Part shown: positions 10,502-20,568 of the stretch, one piece after another
Numbering within the stretch: the first letter of the stretch is position 1
How the letters are laid out: every line of letters begins with the position of its first letter
Assembly: GCA_963556255.1 (NCBI GenBank)
Contig: OY744615.1
Span: 10,752,115-10,816,114, forward strand
Direction: 5' to 3'
DNA length: 64,000 nucleotides
DNA from: Allolobophora icterica
Taxonomy: Eukaryota; Annelida; Clitellata; Crassiclitellata; Lumbricidae
Notes under the pieces: model-generated
What the model was told of the DNA's origin: nothing
The model's database searches: none
What the model saw: only the letters and a program-made list of their open reading frames with translations
Position numbers and translations under genes: made by a program

Positions 10502-10980
10502 TGTTAGCTTGTTAGTCTAGAGGTGAAATGTGAGTTAGAATGATATGAGAAATGACAAGAAAAACAAAGACTTTCGCAATATTGATAAAACGTATATTTA
10601 CACTATGTACATAATTGAAACGATACTCACACATACAAGACAAACGAAACGTCAAAAGACAGACTCTCCGAGAAGACGCCTGCACAAACTCCACAAAGGA
10701 AGATACAACTCGAGAACCGGCAATTAAACATGAGTAGCGACCACGTAGGGTACACTCTCGGAAAACGACCACAAAAGGGTACTTACAATGCGTGACACAA
10801 CCAGTGCACGTCTTACGCCTTACTTAACTAAAACCGGTCTCCCCGTAGACACAAGAACACTGCTATATATAGTCAACGAGACCATCCTACATTTAGCTTC
10901 AAACGACGTGCGTCTTAACTAAGGTTAGAAAGTGCACGTGAGGATGATAATGGCGGGATGGCTGTAGGCCACTCCCAACA
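10502..10980 (-). repeat. 5' LTR of the Gmr1-like element
   Basis: 479 bp with TG...CA ends, at a constant offset of 5523 from the other LTR. Differences are at 10790 and 10907. A TATA-like CTATATATAG lies at about 10863-10872, roughly 110 bases into the LTR in transcriptional orientation, and is a plausible promoter. Confidence 0.95.
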
Positions 10981-10986
10981 ATATAT

Positions 10987-11707
10987 ACTAGTTCTATCAG
11001 TCTGATCAAAAAATAGGGTTGACCCCTGTGACCTATTAGGTCTCCTGCGCTGAAGGTAGCCTACAAACTGATGAAATGTTGACGAAATGAGTCAAACAGC
11101 AGATAAGGGTCGAATTTCAAACAAAGTAAGGATTGCAAAAGCATTCCAATCCCGATAAAGCAAGGTTTCGAAGACCAAGTTGCGCAATGTAAACAGTTTT
11201 TATTGATAGCGAATTGGTTATTGGCCTTTTAGGTCCACAACCCATAGTCTATTTCTATGTAACATTTGTAGATTGTTGTCATACGATGCAACCTCGAAGG
11301 ACGGTTGTCTCATCGTTGTATTGCTGTTGTCCTGTTTTCACGACAGCAAACTAATCAATCAACTTGGATGATCCTTCAAATCTAATCTAATTACTCCTAT
11401 CGCGTCTTTATCACAATGGACAAAACATCAATTGTTAGTCGCTTTAAGTGAAAACGTGTTTAGGATCGCAGCGCATTGAGAAGTCCAGTCAAGCTCTGGG
11501 TACTTCAGCTTCGAGTAGGCCCCCTACTAATAAACGAGGCCTGCAATAACAAGCTTCAATTTACCTAATTATTTTCGCTTAAATCCGCTAATGGTTAGCA
11601 CAACAAATGAGTCAGCAAGAACAATTTAGTTAACACAACAACAATAGTGTCATTATAAGCTCAGACGTCAGTAGGCCTATATGGTCAGTCATCGCTGGTC
11701 AAAGTGG
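10987..11707. other. No gene seen
   Basis: Right flank of the retrotransposon. No exon or recognised repeat. Confidence 0.4.
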
Positions 11708-12039
11708 TCATTGATCGTTCATGTTAGAAATTCTTCCGTCCATCAGTCCATCGTGTCCAGTGCCTAAGTATTGCACTGGCGTGACCTCATTTGACCGCGT
11801 TACTACATAAAGTCTGCTCTCCGTCGTCGTAATGTGGCGAATATCCGGAACAATCGTCTCAACGAGGCCCAGGATGATGGCGATGATGTGCAGTTTCAGC
11901 AGCTTTCGCGGAAAGCGGAGGAGGTTGTCACAGAAGCGCATTCCATCAATGTTGCTCAGCGTCCGTAGCGGATGTTCTTTGGTACTCTCTCGTTCCGCGG
12001 ACGTGCACAGAATATTGCTTGCGTCCGTATCAACGACCT
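11708..12039 (-). CDS. Possible exon, unknown protein with one hydrophobic segment
   Basis: The minus strand has a possible splice acceptor (TATTTTATAAG) before 12039. The frame is then open for about 110 codons to a TGA at 11708. It is CpG-rich and protein-like compared with its AT-rich surroundings. The predicted peptide includes RFPRKLLKLHIIAIILGLVE, a basic stretch followed by a likely membrane helix. I do not recognise the family, and no neighbouring exons could be joined. It could be a terminal exon, a decayed gene piece or chance. Confidence 0.22.
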
Positions 12040-12915
12040 CTTATAAAATACGTATACGCGTAGGTCGGTAAAGATAATCGGGCGCTCAGAATTTAGTACG
12101 AAAATTCCCGTGAATTTCGCGAATTCTAGGGAAAAGATGTTTATTGGAATTTTTGTGTTTTCTGGTGTATATTGTTGAGATCCGATATGTAGGCCTATAC
12201 TGTTCTAGGAAATTGACACGACTGCGCAAGACCTTCGTGGATATAAATTATATCGTATTTCCACTGAGGGGAAACGTTGCTGGAATGTAAGGCGTTTTTC
12301 GTTGAAAACGGTAGCATGTTCAGGTCATACGTTGAAGAGGTTTATTGACGAGTAGGATTATAGTAAGATTACTGGAAACGACTTTGAATAATTGAGCTTT
12401 GGTGTGAAAACTATTCGCCAATTGATCGAGTGTTGCCTTTGTAAGGCGTGTGCAGAATCTGTGACTTATTGTGTATTGAGCAAAGTCGTTAACGCTCAAC
12501 TGATTGATTGATACGTTGTCATTTCATAGAGACAGGATGCAAATACCAACATATATCATAAAGCTAGCATGACTTATTATTGGACTTGTGGTGTAGCCAA
12601 GTTTTCATGTAAAATGGAATACATTCAGGATTAACTTCTGAAGTATGCCCTATTGCACAGATACAGGTAATAAGAAATTACACATCTTTCAGGATTCTAC
12701 AGTAATAGTTTGGTATGACTTATGCCCCTGTAATTTAAGGTTTAGCAGATCGTACCAAACAAGTTTGTCTAATTAGGCCCTTTAACAAAAGGCTGCAGAA
12801 ATATCTGGCTTTAGCACCCAGACAGCCACATTCATTGGGCCAAAGGTTGGTGACCACCTATGGGTACATGTGGGCCCAAGGAATGTATTGTCATGAGGAC
12901 TAAACTTAAATGCAT
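12040..12915. other. No gene seen
   Basis: AT-rich non-coding sequence with no clear repeat or exon. Confidence 0.4.
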
Positions 12916-12972
12916 ATATATATATGTGTGTGTGTTATATATATATATTATATTTATATTATATATACATGT
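12916..12972. repeat. AT/GT microsatellite
   Basis: (AT)n, (GT)n and (TTATAT)n runs. Confidence 0.85.
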
Positions 12973-13369
12973 GGTTATTTATATTGTGCCTGCAGCCAGG
13001 ACCCTTGAGAAATTCAAAGAGGCCTGGGCCGCTGCAAAATAGAGTCCACTAATCTCAAAACATTGCAGAGAGCAACCGCACAGGGGGATATCTGATGTTA
13101 TCATAACATTCACCATAATCGCACAACATGTAATTAAATCGATGCAGTCATTGCGGGTCACGCAGGCAGACTGTGCCACCAAATCTTAACGAATTGAACT
13201 GTTGTGCTATAGGCTTGAAAATTGTGGATGCAAGCAGTTAATAAATGAACATCAATAAACATTGCAATTAAAAACTTTCTATCAAAATCTTTGGTCTCCC
13301 CACTCTCTGGACCGAATGGCCTTGCTGATAGACCCTGGTGACAGACCCCGCTTCTACCTTGACAGCATG

Positions 13370-13442
13370 CCCACATGGATCCATATAGGGCTCACTGTCC
13401 CATATGGGACCCATATGGGACCCATATGGAGCTCACATGGGT
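13370..13442. repeat. CCCATATGGG short tandem palindromes
   Basis: Three near-identical 11-bp units of CCCATATGGGA occur in a row, flanked by GGATCCATATAGGG and GAGCTCACATGGG. Each unit is itself palindromic. No coding role is seen. Confidence 0.6.
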
Positions 13443-13449
13443 TCCATCT

Positions 13450-13655
13450 AGAAGAAGAAGAGCAGTACCTTAAGCTAGCCCTGAGGCAGCCATGGGTATG
13501 AAATGTTAGCGACTTCATTTTCTCAGCCTCAGCATATGAAGGCGGGTGGCCAGTCCTCCCCCTCACCGTCTCATCTTCCCACCGACAGTGTACTCATCAT
13601 AGCTGAGTTGGCTAGGGGGTGCTGGTGGAGCATCCAATACCCATGGAAATGCTGG
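13450..13655 (-). mobile_element. SINE family B body (head missing)
   Basis: Matches the family B body, with CCTGAGGCAGCCATGGGTAT, GCGACTTCATTTTCTCAGCC and GACAGTGTACTCAT in the same order as at 17425-17640 and 21125-21415. The tRNA-like head expected on the right is absent or degenerate. Confidence 0.7.
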
Positions 13656-13750
13656 CAGGGTCTTCTTCTTCCGGTTCTCTGCCTCAGGCAGGTTAGAGCG
13701 TCCGACGTCGCCACTCCTCCAACTTTCTTGAGTCCTCCGTCATCCAGCTG

Positions 13751-13964
13751 GCAGGGTACATAGGAGTAATTTGTGGGAGGGGGTACGAGGGGTACCCGTA
13801 CCCCCACCTTTTGGACTGGGGTACCGTACTCCCACTTTTTGAACAATGCCAATAAATATTTTATTATTGTGCCTTCCCAGAGATCGAACTCTCCGCCTTG
13901 CTTCTTGTATGTAAGAAATCGGTACCCCCACTTTTTATACAGAAGTTACGCCTCTGGCAGGGTA
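13751..13964. mobile_element. hAT-like MITE, family 2, copy 1 (13759-13956)
   Basis: A 198-bp element starting CATAGGAGTAATTTG and ending AGTTACGCCTCTG. A perfect 8-bp target duplication, GCAGGGTA, lies at 13751-13758 and 13957-13964. The interior has paired GTACCCCCACTTTTT motifs. Copies or fragments lie at 36842-37045, 19035-19075 and, more distantly, 25471-25597. Confidence 0.85.
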
Positions 13965-14425
13965 TGAACCGTATAAGGCGCTACGTAAATGCATATTACC
14001 GTTATCTTTTAATCTCGATGACAGACATTTCATTTACGACACAGATTTCTTCTGCGTCCATATCTGATAACCACTCACACTTTCGTAGTACACTTGGTCA
14101 GTAACCGAATTAATTTCGAACCGGCTGAACTACTTTCTGCACACGATACTATTACTGGCCGCTGGTGCCTAATTTTGGCCGAAATTATCGTTCGGCGATG
14201 CCCGAATTTCTGGTAGTGCTTGCCGGACGCTGGTTCACTACTCGGGGTCGTTCGGTGCATTTCGATACGTGTTTAATCGCGACTTATTACCGAGATTTGC
14301 TTTGTCGTTCGACGCGTGTTATTTGGCGGAGCGCGGAGGGATATCGGCGGGCGGTAGGTGGCGCAATTGTAATTGGATTGTCGGATGCGTTCGGTGTAAT
14401 GGTCGACCGACTGACTGACTTTTTA
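13965..14425. other. No gene supported
   Basis: A CpG-containing stretch with a 150-codon plus frame from 14165 that runs into the TG repeat. I see no splice context or domain and do not call it. Confidence 0.35.
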
Positions 14426-14427
14426 GG

Positions 14428-14865
14428 GCTTGTTCGGTGTATGTGTGTATGTATTTGTATATATGCGTTTATGTGTGTGGTGTGTATATGCTTGTATGTA
14501 GTAGTGTATATGAGTATGTGTGTATGTATTTGTATGTGTGACGTGTTTGAATGTATTGTATGCTTGTATGTAGGAGTATATATGAGTATTTGTGTATGTA
14601 TTTGTACATGTGCGATGTGTGTTTGAATGTATTATAATCATGGTTTATTATGTATGTATGTACATGTACATACCTGTGTGCATATGTGTTAGTGTGTGTA
14701 TGTACGTTTGTATGTTTTGTCTATTTCAGAGCACTTATTATATGAGCGAAGTCAGTTAAGTGAATCTGTGGCAGATGTATGTATGTATGTATCGATGTAT
14801 GTGTATATGTGTTCATGAGCATGTGTGTATGTGAGTATGTATGTGTATATATTTGTACTGGATTG
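14428..14865. repeat. TG-rich (TATG/TGTA) minisatellite-like tract
   Basis: Degenerate GTATGTATTTGTATATG units. A longer unit of about 110-120 bp recurs (for example GAGTATGTGTGTATGTATTTG and GAGTATTTGTGTATGTATTTG). Confidence 0.8.
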
Positions 14866-15039
14866 AATTAAGGCAACATAGTAAGAACTCTTGTTGGGCA
14901 CGAAGAAGTAAGTTAAAGGTAGCACACTTGTTTAAATGCCTATACATAAGCAAGGCATATTGATTGAAGGTACTAGGTCAAAGGGTCATTGGGTTGAGAA
15001 GCAGCATTCCAACGAGAGAACTTCTACTTAAACTCCATA

Positions 15040-15250
15040 TGCTTTGGGGAGGGGTATAGATGAATGGTAACACTCTTGCTTGAAATGCGCTGTTCGATAC
15101 CCGTAAGTTCAGGTCGACTCAGCCTTCCACTCCCTAGGGGCAGCTGTAAAATGAGCGGGCGTCTAACAGGCTGCCAAAACGTGTGTTCAATAAGATCTTG
15201 TCATATGTTTCAATGTAACTTACTGCGTTTGAGCTGGTGAATAAAAACAA
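15040..15250 (+). mobile_element. SINE family C
   Basis: The head GGGTATAGATGAATGGTAAC and the B-box-like TGTTCGATACCCG are tRNA-derived. The body shares GGTCGACTCAGCCTTC, GAGCGGGCG and AACAGGCTGCCAA with copies at 31470-31710 and 58475-58740. An (ATT)n tail follows. Confidence 0.8.
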
Positions 15251-15251
15251 A

Positions 15252-15306
15252 TATATTATTATTTATTATTATTATTGTTATTATTTATTATCATTGTTAT
15301 TATTTT
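15252..15306. repeat. (ATT)n tail microsatellite
   Basis: TTATTATTATT run adjoining the 3' end of the family C SINE. Confidence 0.85.
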
Positions 15307-15364
15307 CACTATGAAGGCGATGGGTATCGGTGGCATAAAGCCAATGAACCTGCCTTCACGCATA

Positions 15365-15560
15365 TCGGTATTAGGCTATTGTTATTATACATTTATTAAG
15401 CGCCACTATCTAATAACCAAGCATCAATCGATGGCGCTGAGCAATTGTGATTGAATGACTTGCTGAAGGTCCCTACACAGTAACCGTCTCAGAGAAGGAG
15501 GCTCTAACCCGTACTATCCACGTAACAAGGTGAACGCTCTAACCAATCAGCTTCCTATTG
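15365..15560 (-). mobile_element. SINE family D
   Basis: The reverse complement reads GATTGGTTAGAGCGTTCACC at the head and GTGGCGCTTAATAAATG at the 3' end. The body GGACCTTCAGCAAGTCATTC and the CATCGATTGATGCTTGGT segment match copies at 52718-52890, 61062-61235 and 62378-63560. Confidence 0.85.
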
Positions 15561-16690
15561 ATTAGAGTTATATTGGCTAATAACGTGGAAGAGATGGAGG
15601 ACTGAATGGGAACGAGATGGCTGGGCTTTCCTATGGATGGTCTCCAGCCATGTTCTAACCAGGCTCAGTGCCTGTCAGCGTTGCATCAACAGCGTCAAGC
15701 TGCCACCCAAGGATCAGGCAGGGATTTTATAATTAGGCTTCTGGGTCAACTGATGAATAACTGATGCCTTGCCTTCTGTGCAGCTGCTACTGCCTCCCTC
15801 TCCCCTCCCACTCCCTCTCCCACAAAATACCGGAACCGATGAGAAGAAATCGTGACCTTTGAACCTAAGAATCGGCTCGTGTTTATTTTGGAATATCACC
15901 CTTAGCCTTCGACGCATGCCATGTTTATGATCTGGACAATATCATTAATTATTCCAATTATACAAAAGGTTAAAGTTTTTGTTTTTGACTGATGATGATG
16001 ATGACAAATCAATGCCATAGAGAGATTTATAACAATTAAATAATTCAATATTATAAAAACAGCAGCAGCAATAACAACAACAACAGTAATAATTATTAAA
16101 AAATAGTAATAATGTCATAACTGTACAACAAATTATAACAAAGTACAAACCTTCAGCTGTTCATTTGTATAATTATTTGTTATTAAATTGTTTTTTACTG
16201 ACAATATATTTAAGCTGTGTGATTATTTCTTTTGTTCTAATATCGAAGTAAAACTGGTTAATTACAGTCACTAATTATGTATTTGGATTTTACTAATGGT
16301 TATAAAATATTTTATTGCATTAGATACTTTGTTTGTCAGTTATGTAGGTAACTAATTTATTCTGCTTGATATTTTGGTTTTGTAGTGTTCAAAATAACGT
16401 ATTTTGTTTGAATATTTGGGTTTTTACCATTTGGTTTCTTTTAATTTCTTTCTTTTGAAGTTGAGTTTTCTGCGTTATCCACTTTGTCATCAAAGACTCA
16501 TGAATATTCATCAGTTCTCATAATCTCTGACGTCACTAAACACTTCCTTCAACATCCAGGTAGCCATGATGAGTCTACAGTTTCATTTGTGAAACAGTTT
16601 TGTTTTGTCTTGATATGAAGCATTTGAGTTTTGCATGAACTTTATGGTTGTAGATAAAATTATTTCCTTTTTGCATCCAACTTGTGGTTA
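15561..16690. other. No gene seen
   Basis: AT-rich non-coding sequence with short AAC/AAT triplet runs near 16060-16120. Nothing coding is recognised. Confidence 0.4.
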
Positions 16691-16694
16691 AGTT

Positions 16695-16905
16695 AATGGT
16701 GTATGCATGTATGTATGTATGCATGAATATATGTACATGTATGTATGTTTGCATGTATCTGTGTATGTATGTATGTGTATGTACGTATGTACATTTGAAT
16801 GCATGTATATATGCACGAACATATGCAAGAATGCATGTATGAACTATGCATGAATGTATGTATGTACGTGTGAATGCATGTACGTATGCATGCATGTTTG
16901 CATGT
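16695..16905. repeat. (ATGT)n degenerate microsatellite
   Basis: ATGTATGTATGCATGTATG-type repeats. The antisense HTYIHAY peptide is an artefact. Confidence 0.9.
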
Positions 16906-17424
16906 GCCTGGCTATTTATCACATATTTGTATATTGGTATACAATATGGAGGTGCTGTATAATAAACAATATATATGCATTTATCATATTTGAGCCATCC
17001 CAGATAGTTCATTGATATAACAGAAATTTATTTTCTTTATGAGTGGGAGGGTTCCGACTCGCCGAAGATATTGAGTAAACCTGGAGACCTAAGTGAATTC
17101 ACGTGGGAACATAATACACAAGTTGCATTGAGTGAGTGCTTATCTATTCCCTAGATGGCCGTTTAGTTTTTGGGTATTCGCTAGAGGCCGCTAGGGCGTT
17201 TGGCACAGTAGACTATGTGCAGATCTCAGACGGCCTTTAGAATATCGTCCTTTTACAAAGGCCTATTTCAACTAAACTCTTGCAAATAATGTTTTACAGT
17301 CGTGTGGAGAATATAGTTTCATCTGGCATTTGTATGTAGAATGTAGTTTATCCTTTGTGAAAATTGGGCGAATGTTGTGCCGAGAATAAGCGTAGGCCTA
17401 GTCCCTTAAACTACCCCAAAAGAG

Positions 17425-17640
17425 GCAGCCACAAGTATGAAGTGTTAGCGACTTCATTTATCTTAGCCTCGGCATACGAGGACGGGTGACCAGTTCGCTA
17501 CCTCGCCATCTGACCTTTCCACTGACTGTACTGCCAGTGTACTCATTATAGCTCAGTCGAGTAATGGGCACAAGTGGAGCAGAACCCTTGTCCTATCGGT
17601 CGACAGTCCAACATTGCACTGCCCTTTCGACTATCGAGCA
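17425..17640 (-). mobile_element. SINE family B
   Basis: Contains the diagnostic body GTTAGCGACTTCATTTATCT and CAGTGTACTCATTATAGCTC. A degenerate tRNA-like head with reversed TGGTTAGCG/TCGAT features lies towards 17610-17640. Confidence 0.75.
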
Positions 17641-17644
17641 AGCT

Positions 17645-18885
17645 TGATAGTTGTGTGGACAATGGAGTTGATGCATCTTAATACCAGTACAGCTTAGTTG
17701 CCTTAATGTGTTGTCTTCTTTTAAGTAAGGGTACAAGCATACGTTTGTATAGAAGCATCAGACACTAATAATTGTTAGAAGGCTCGTATTACATCAACTG
17801 TCTGGTAGGCTTAATAAAGTGTGGTCACTGTCGCCTACTACCAAAAACATTACTCTGCCCTTTATGGGAGTTAGATACAGTTGTCTGTAGTCGGTAACAC
17901 AAAAGTACTTAGGCCTAGATACATAATTAAACCAAGAGCCCGACGAACTGAGTCACAGACAGGCAGACTTTCAGCCACAAAGGTCACCCGACAGAATGGT
18001 GCCGTGACCGCCCCGCAGGCGCCACAGATCTGGGCCACGGCTATACTTTCTTGGAAAGATCTGACTTCACCCTATAATCCCTCATCATTTACAAATCCGT
18101 ATATGGACCCTCATTCATATTGCCGGCTTAATATGACTCCTCACCCTCTGTCCCCTCACAATCTCAGAATCAATGACTGTCCTTGGTTAAACATAATGGA
18201 AGAAGCTCCCTCCGTTACATAACATAAGCATTGAAAACTTCGATGATTTTGACTTATACACGCCGTGTTCCTATTTTGCTGATAGGAAAAAATGGATAAA
18301 TTTGTTCTAAAACGAAAACGAGTAGATGAAATTATGGACCATAGAATTGCCGTTATTGAGGTAAATAAGCTCATCAGCGTTTCATAATCTTGCAGTTTAA
18401 GTGCATCGAGGTGAGATTGACCTCCATTTAGTTGTTCCATGGTCAACAGTACTCCGAACTCCGAAGAGTAAATTTTCCTGAAGTTGACTAACGTTCCATT
18501 CCAACTGAAGAGTTAAAAAAACATAGTATTTTTGGTTAAATATGGTTTGAAATGTCTGCCTCGATGGCTGCCGAACTGCCATTATACATGTAACTGGGTA
18601 TAAATGAGTAATTGTTCAATTTAGAACGTTTCTGAGTTGCTAAGAACAGCGAGAAAAAAATTATGTAAGGCCTAAGCCCCTATAAAACTAATACTGCAAT
18701 TAAAAAGATGGCTTGTTTTTATTAACACAATCCACATGATCTGACGTTCATGTGATCTGGTATCGGTCATCTTGTCTACAATTAGCCACTTCAGCCACGC
18801 ATTTCTCCCATGCAAGGAACATTTGATCCCTCAAAACTGAAAACAAATTAAAGAGCACTAGGCCCGTATTGCTTGTTGTGTTTAC
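17645..18885. other. No gene seen
   Basis: A plus-strand frame at 17881-18222 is open but has no splice context or recognisable domain. I do not call it. Confidence 0.35.
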
Positions 18886-18975
18886 CTTGTTGTTGTTGCT
18901 GCTGCTGTTGTTGTTGTTGTTGCTGCTGCTACTACTACTACTGCTACTATTACTACTAATTTACTATTACCATTA
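18886..18975. repeat. TTG/CTG/CTA triplet microsatellite
   Basis: TTGTTGTTGCTGCTG passing into TACTACTACTGC. Compound triplet repeat. Confidence 0.9.
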
Positions 18976-19034
18976 TGATTACGGGTAATATGTCCAAAAT
19001 GGCAATCCATGAGAAAAGCGAAAGTGGAGAAGAA

Positions 19035-19075
19035 ATTGGTACACCCCCCACTTTTTAGACCAAAGTTACGTCCCT
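19035..19075. mobile_element. Fragment of hAT-like MITE family 2
   Basis: Matches the right end of the family (CCCCACTTTTTAGACCAAAG then TTACGTCCCTG). The left part is not recognisable. Confidence 0.55.
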
Positions 19076-19357
19076 GCATGATGCAACATACATGATGTTA
19101 TATACATCCCTACTTACACACATCCAATAGTTTGCAGCGCTTTTAAGAGATGCGATAGATACGTGTACACACACATACATGCATACAGTATAGATACATA
19201 CATAAATACATTCATACATACCTTAAATATCTATCTAGGTACCACACACAACTCTTTCACTGCAATACTATGCAATCGTTGAAGGGTCATGCTACCTATT
19301 ATTTTATTACTAGCTGGTTTACCCGGCGTTGCCCGGGGTTATAAGTTTCAATCCACA

Positions 19358-19417
19358 CCACCACCACCACCACCACCACCACCACCACCACCACCACCAC
19401 CACCACCACCACCACCA
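19358..19417. repeat. (CAC)n microsatellite
   Basis: About 20 CAC units. Confidence 0.95.
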
Positions 19418-19746
19418 TTGTCAAAGTTTCAATCCCTCTAGCGAATCTGTACTGTAGCTGCATCATCACCATTGTCAAAGTTTCAATCCCTCTAGCGAAT
19501 CCGTACTGTAGCTGCTTAACCCGGCAGCGCCATCTGGCGAGTTAAAATAGGTTGAGTCTAAGGTTTTGTTATCAGCTAAAAAAATGCATGGCGAGGGTAG
19601 GTTTTTTGCCCGGGAGACCATGGTAGCGGTGAAAACGGGGGAATCGAAACCTCACACTGGCTGTGTAATGCCCACCCCGAGAGAGTAGTGAGGTTTGGAG
19701 TGAAAAGCTCGAAAGGTGTGGAAATGCATTCCGGTCTAAGATCTGT

Positions 19747-19820
<74 letters not shown>
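19747..19820. repeat. (ACAG)n microsatellite
   Basis: About 18 ACAG units. Related TCTG/ACAG arrays occur at 34828-34945 and 43317-43392. Confidence 0.95.
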
Positions 19821-20568
19821 GTTTGTCCTTTATATATATATAGATTTGTTTACTTTTCAACTTTTTAAGCAAGTAGATGTCAATGCCATCTGCAATCAAT
19901 CAATCAGCTGTAAAGATAGCTGACTAGCAACACAATAGTAATGATATTCAGTTACTGTTCTACTTGGAGCCTTGAACTTAGATTTCTATCATAGTTGGGG
20001 TGTGTGACTGTGAGTGTCAGTCAGCAGAACGAAGAACCACCAGTGCCCCAGCTCCAGCGTGACCAGTCAGTCACTAACACAGCTTGCAACCAAACATTGT
20101 TAAAATGGGTTGGCAACGTTCACCGAGCTGTGTCTAGTACTTCATCGTCCTCAGATTCTGAGTCAGGAACAGCCCACTGCTCCCATTCGACTCTGGTTTC
20201 TGTATTTTCCCATGCAAATGCTCCCGAATTCGGGCAGAACAACCAACAAATTCCTTGTCACAAAAACAACAATGTATTTTTCCATTACCCTTTCCTTCTC
20301 CTCAAAAATTACTACTTCCACTCCGGTTCATGTTCTTTCATCTTTAAGAAATTAGATTTTTACTAAATTAACTCGTTACTTAATAAACTTTTGTATTGAA
20401 TTTTACATTAAATTCTAAGCAGAAGCTTAATACAACAAATCATGACGTCATCACATTTGTATACTCTTATACTCACTTTAGCTTACCTTAGCTTATATAC
20501 ATGCTTGGCATTTTTCATTGCTATCTAAATATCAGCTGCTTCTAACCGATCTGTTTCTTCCATTTCAG

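Larger units (their letters stand above)
4979..10980 (-). mobile_element. Full-length Gmr1-like Ty3/gypsy LTR retrotransposon
   Basis: A 6002-bp element with two 479-bp LTRs, a 13-base tRNA-Pro-type primer site, a G-run polypurine tract and two long ORFs on the minus strand. The domain order is Gag, protease, integrase, reverse transcriptase, RNase H. Integrase before reverse transcriptase is the Ty1/copia order, but the RT and the GPY/F-type integrase tail are Ty3/gypsy-like. That combination defines the Gmr1-like group. The flanks are ATAT on both sides, compatible with a 4-6-bp target duplication that cannot be resolved in the AT tract. The LTRs differ at two of 479 positions, so the insertion is recent. 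The only clear damage seen is a one-base frame break inside integrase near 7730-7765. Confidence 0.95.
19312..19850 (+). mobile_element. Dispersed element starting ACTAGCTGGTTTACCCGGCG
   Basis: The left end ACCCGGCGTTGCCCGGGGTT and the right end (ACAG)n then GTTTGTCCTTTATATATATA resemble a retroposon seen in many invertebrate genomes; I cannot name its clade with certainty. Inside are (CAC)n at 19358-19417, a duplicated segment GTTTCAATCCCTCTAGCGAA, and (ACAG)n at 19747-19820. A truncated inverted copy lies at 35198-35309. Confidence 0.6.

Noticed and set aside
14165..14626. 153-codon plus-strand ORF
   Set aside because: The second half is TG microsatellite. The first half has no motif or exon borders.
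17881..18222. 113-codon plus-strand ORF
   Set aside because: No recognisable domain, no splice context, and composition like its non-coding flanks.
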